NCBI GenBank assembly: GCA_025399215.1
Contig: MU621500.1
Coordinates: 1-13,294 of the forward strand
From: Globomyces pollinis-pini
Lineage: Eukaryota > Chytridiomycota > Chytridiomycetes > Rhizophydiales > Globomycetaceae
Direction: 5' to 3'
DNA: 13,294 bases
Both the position numbers and the translations under genes were made by a program. This document shows, piece after piece, positions 11,106 to 13,294 of the stretch. The notes beneath the pieces are model-generated. The model was not told the origin of the DNA, searched no databases, and saw nothing but the letters and a program-made list of their open reading frames with translations. Position 1 is the stretch's first letter, and every line of letters begins with the position of its first letter.

Positions 11106-12938
11106 TCACTGGACAATTTTCTGTAAAGCAGGAAAATCTGTCCACAAATCGTTAACGAGAATGACCCGGTCATGAAAATTGTTTGGTTTACCTACACAAC
11201 TGCCTGGTATAATCCAATACACTTCCAAGGTTTTCTTCTCTGATCCACTAAAGCAAAACTCTAACCATCGTTTACAGTTTTTGCTCGCTCCATCAATCTT
11301 GGGATGACTTGTAAATGGGTTCTTAACTGTTATTTGAAACGCCATCAACACTAAATCAAGTGGATTCCAAACGAAAAAATCCAAACCTGGATAATTTGAA
11401 GATTTGGGAACAAACAATGTTGTTACTCGTCGGTTAAACAAGTGCTTTGGGGGTAGTTTGTTTCCAGAGAAGTAAACAATGTCTTTGATTTCAAACATCT
11501 TTTGAACAGGTTTAAAAGTTGAAAGACCCGTATTTGTAGTTTTGTATGATTTAAACGAGAATCTCTGTAAAAGTTCCAACATGGTTATGATATACTTTTC
11601 AACGATTCTTCCCTTAGTATCATTTGAGTAATCTCCTTGAAAAACAAGCTCCGCAGCCAATCCAAGTGAAGTCACAAGACCTTGCCCATGATAAGTGATT
11701 AAAGCGTCTCGAGCAACAGGATTCAAAGCAGTAATAATATCCTTGCCATCGATATCTGGAACGATACCAAAAAGTTGGTGGTCCATTCCAATCTTAATTT
11801 TTGGTGGGGATAATCCAAGAGCCATGCGAGAGATACATTCCTTGAGGTTGAGTTTCTTTTCTGCCGATAATTTATCACAAAACTTAGCATGGCTTACGGT
11901 CATCTCGTTCACTCGATTTTGACGATAAAGCAATGTTTTTTTAATCAACGTCTTTTTAGGTTGATTCCATAATAAATCCAATTCATATGGAACACCTCCT
12001 GTCCAGAACAAAGCATCAACCGCTTGTTTGGATTTATGATTGACTTTGCCAATATTTTCAAGTCGGTAATGGTCACACCACACCTTGAATTCATCGTCAT
12101 TAAATCGATGGCTTGAGATATCATGAGTATGCCAACCTTTCATTTCGGTTGGATATCCTTCGTTGTTGGCAGATGTTGAAATGATGACTTTGATGTTGGA
12201 ACCACGGTAAAAAGAAAGTGTATCAATGAGGTGGAAAGGGAACTCCTGGACAACAGAAGGATTGGATAGAGCATTGTGTTGGTCGAAAATAACAATCCAC
12301 TGAAGCTTATTTTCTCTCACATAGTTAACTAGTGATCTCGTCATCATCATCATCTTTTCTTCCTTGTCGCTTCCAATAACTGAGTCACACCATTCTACAA
12401 TAGACTTTGATTTGATAGTATCATCATAAAAAGTAGCGACGAATTCTCTGAGAATGAATCCAAATTTATTATTTCTCCATGAAGTACAGTCGTTGATATA
12501 AGTAACTCTGTAACTCTGTCGATTCATGCGGTATTCAGCAGCCAAAAGGTACAACAAGTAACTCTTTCCAACACCTACATGTCCTCTAACATGTATACCA
12601 CAGTATGCTTCCGGATTAAACGAGAAAACATCATCCTTCAAGAGAGTATATGATTCTCTAATTACCACAAAAACAGAATTTTCCTTGACTTTGAACCTTT
12701 CCTGTAACTGATGAGGTGATATGAGAGGCAGGAATATAGAAGAGCTGCCTGGGAAAGTAGCACCAACTAATGAGAGTCCTTGTTGAATGGAAACTAGAGC
12801 TTTTTGTGATTTTCTAGCAAACTTTTGAGCAGCAGCAAAAGACAATTTCGGTAGAGAAGGGAATTCTGGTTCTACTTCACTGTGTGGTCGTTTTCGTAGG
12901 GTTGGTTGATGTTTGGTTGAAGACATTTCTGATAGCAT
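11106..12938 (-). CDS. Crinkler/RHS-type P-loop NTPase with C-terminal REase-like domain
   Basis: 610 residues from the first in-frame ATG at 12938; a second Met at 12926 would give 606. After a basic, Ser-rich N-terminus (including RKRP, possibly a nuclear signal) comes a P-loop domain. Walker A is GHVGVGKS (119-126) and a Walker B-like strand is IVIFDQHN (Asp219). A C-terminal region of about 430-600 matches the layout of PD-(D/E)XK (REase-like) domains in Crinkler and RHS proteins: Glu447 in a helix, Asp519 in GLDFF, and FQITVK (534-539), then a WIIPG strand. Such proteins are known as effectors or transposon-derived factors in oomycetes, some fungi and trypanosomes. The classical N-terminal Crinkler LFLAK header is not seen, nor is a signal peptide. 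No intron is needed, unlike intron-dense UAP1 next door. Function here is inferred only from fold-level motifs. Confidence 0.75.
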   Translation of the reverse strand: MLSEMSSTKHQPTLRKRPHSEVEPEFPSLPKLSFAAAQKFARKSQKALVSIQQGLSLVGATFPGSSSIFLPLISPHQLQERFKVKENSVFVVIRESYTLLKDDVFSFNPEAYCGIHVRGHVGVGKSYLLYLLAAEYRMNRQSYRVTYINDCTSWRNNKFGFILREFVATFYDDTIKSKSIVEWCDSVIGSDKEEKMMMMTRSLVNYVRENKLQWIVIFDQHNALSNPSVVQEFPFHLIDTLSFYRGSNIKVIISTSANNEGYPTEMKGWHTHDISSHRFNDDEFKVWCDHYRLENIGKVNHKSKQAVDALFWTGGVPYELDLLWNQPKKTLIKKTLLYRQNRVNEMTVSHAKFCDKLSAEKKLNLKECISRMALGLSPPKIKIGMDHQLFGIVPDIDGKDIITALNPVARDALITYHGQGLVTSLGLAAELVFQGDYSNDTKGRIVEKYIITMLELLQRFSFKSYKTTNTGLSTFKPVQKMFEIKDIVYFSGNKLPPKHLFNRRVTTLFVPKSSNYPGLDFFVWNPLDLVLMAFQITVKNPFTSHPKIDGASKNCKRWLEFCFSGSEKKTLEVYWIIPGSCVGKPNNFHDRVILVNDLWTDFPALQKIVQ

Positions 12939-13175
12939 TAAATACAAAGAAGTAAACCTGAACAAAATTACAAGCACTTGATTACCCAAGTCTACTAAAC
13001 ACTTAAGAACTATATCCAATAAGTAAATAACTTTAGGATTGTTGTATCCAATAATTAAATAACTGTTTAACCTTATAAAGGAATCTCTGACATTTGGCAA
13101 CAAAAATGTCAGATACTAATGCTTTATACTATTCTATCTCTTAATTAAATCTTGTTCTAAAATAGAAATACTTAA
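12939..13175. other. Upstream region of the Crinkler-like gene
   Basis: A/T-rich sequence. The Crinkler-like frame stays open up to 13103 but has no ATG there, so I treat it as leader. No clear TATA box at a convincing distance. Confidence 0.35.
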
Positions 13176-13260
13176 GGCTGGGCACCCATGGGTTGGGTAG
13201 GTTCAGAGGTCGGAACTTCACCCACCCAGGTCACCCAAGGTGACCCATAGGTGACCCATA
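13176..13260. repeat. GC-rich palindromic and tandem repeat cluster
   Basis: Against an AT-rich background this short stretch is G/C-rich. It holds a perfect 10-bp palindrome ACCCATGGGT (13184-13193), a hairpin with 7-bp arms GGTCACC and GGTGACC (13229-13235 and 13239-13245) around a CAA loop, and two adjacent copies of the 11-mer GGTGACCCATA (13239-13249 and 13250-13260). It looks like the edge of a repeated or mobile element cut by the window end, but no transposase is visible. Confidence 0.6.
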
Positions 13261-13294
13261 TAAGTATCTCATGAAGTTTACTAGCACTATCTTG

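Noticed and set aside
12939..13103. N-terminal extension of the Crinkler-like protein with a hydrophobic leader
   Set aside because: The frame is open but has no ATG before 12938, so it would need a non-AUG start or an unseen upstream exon.

Overview
The window looks like AT-rich fungal nuclear DNA. The reasons are a set of fungal cell-wall genes, standard stop codons, GT-AG introns and TATA-like promoters. Its most distinctive property is very small introns, 25-32 nt in almost every case, which can be read in five genes because splicing them restores known protein families exactly. The lineage cannot be fixed from sequence alone. The Crinkler/RHS-type gene would fit an early-diverging fungus, but that is inference.

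Layout from left to right: the 3' part of a FAS1 (fasciclin) GPI-type surface protein (+, 1-846); two tandem GH76 (Dfg5/Dcw1-type) GPI-anchored mannanase/transglycosidase genes (-, 1098-2462 and 3254-4616), each with one micro-intron just after the signal peptide; an unrecognised charged, coiled-coil-prone protein with one 31-nt intron (-, 5102-5939); a PLAC8/DUF614 cysteine-rich protein with one 32-nt intron (+, 6489-6979); a multi-pass membrane protein with GPCR-like topology (-, 7125-8168); a complete UDP-N-acetylglucosamine pyrophosphorylase gene broken into 15 exons by 14 introns (-, 8542-10403); a gene-free stretch with degenerate reading frames (10404-11105); an apparently intronless Crinkler/RHS-type P-loop NTPase plus REase-like protein (-, 11106-12938); and a locally GC-rich palindromic and tandem repeat at the right edge, possibly the end of a mobile element.

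FAS1, the GH76 pair and UAP1 all concern the cell wall or surface: adhesion or matrix, cross-linking of GPI-mannoproteins into glucan, and supply of UDP-GlcNAc for chitin, N-glycans and GPI anchors. They are not an operon and there is no evidence of co-regulation. The point most worth following is the micro-intron architecture, including a 14-nt exon, a composite 27+35 nt intron with an internal AG|GT junction, and stop-free 3n introns whose retention would be silent to the reading frame.
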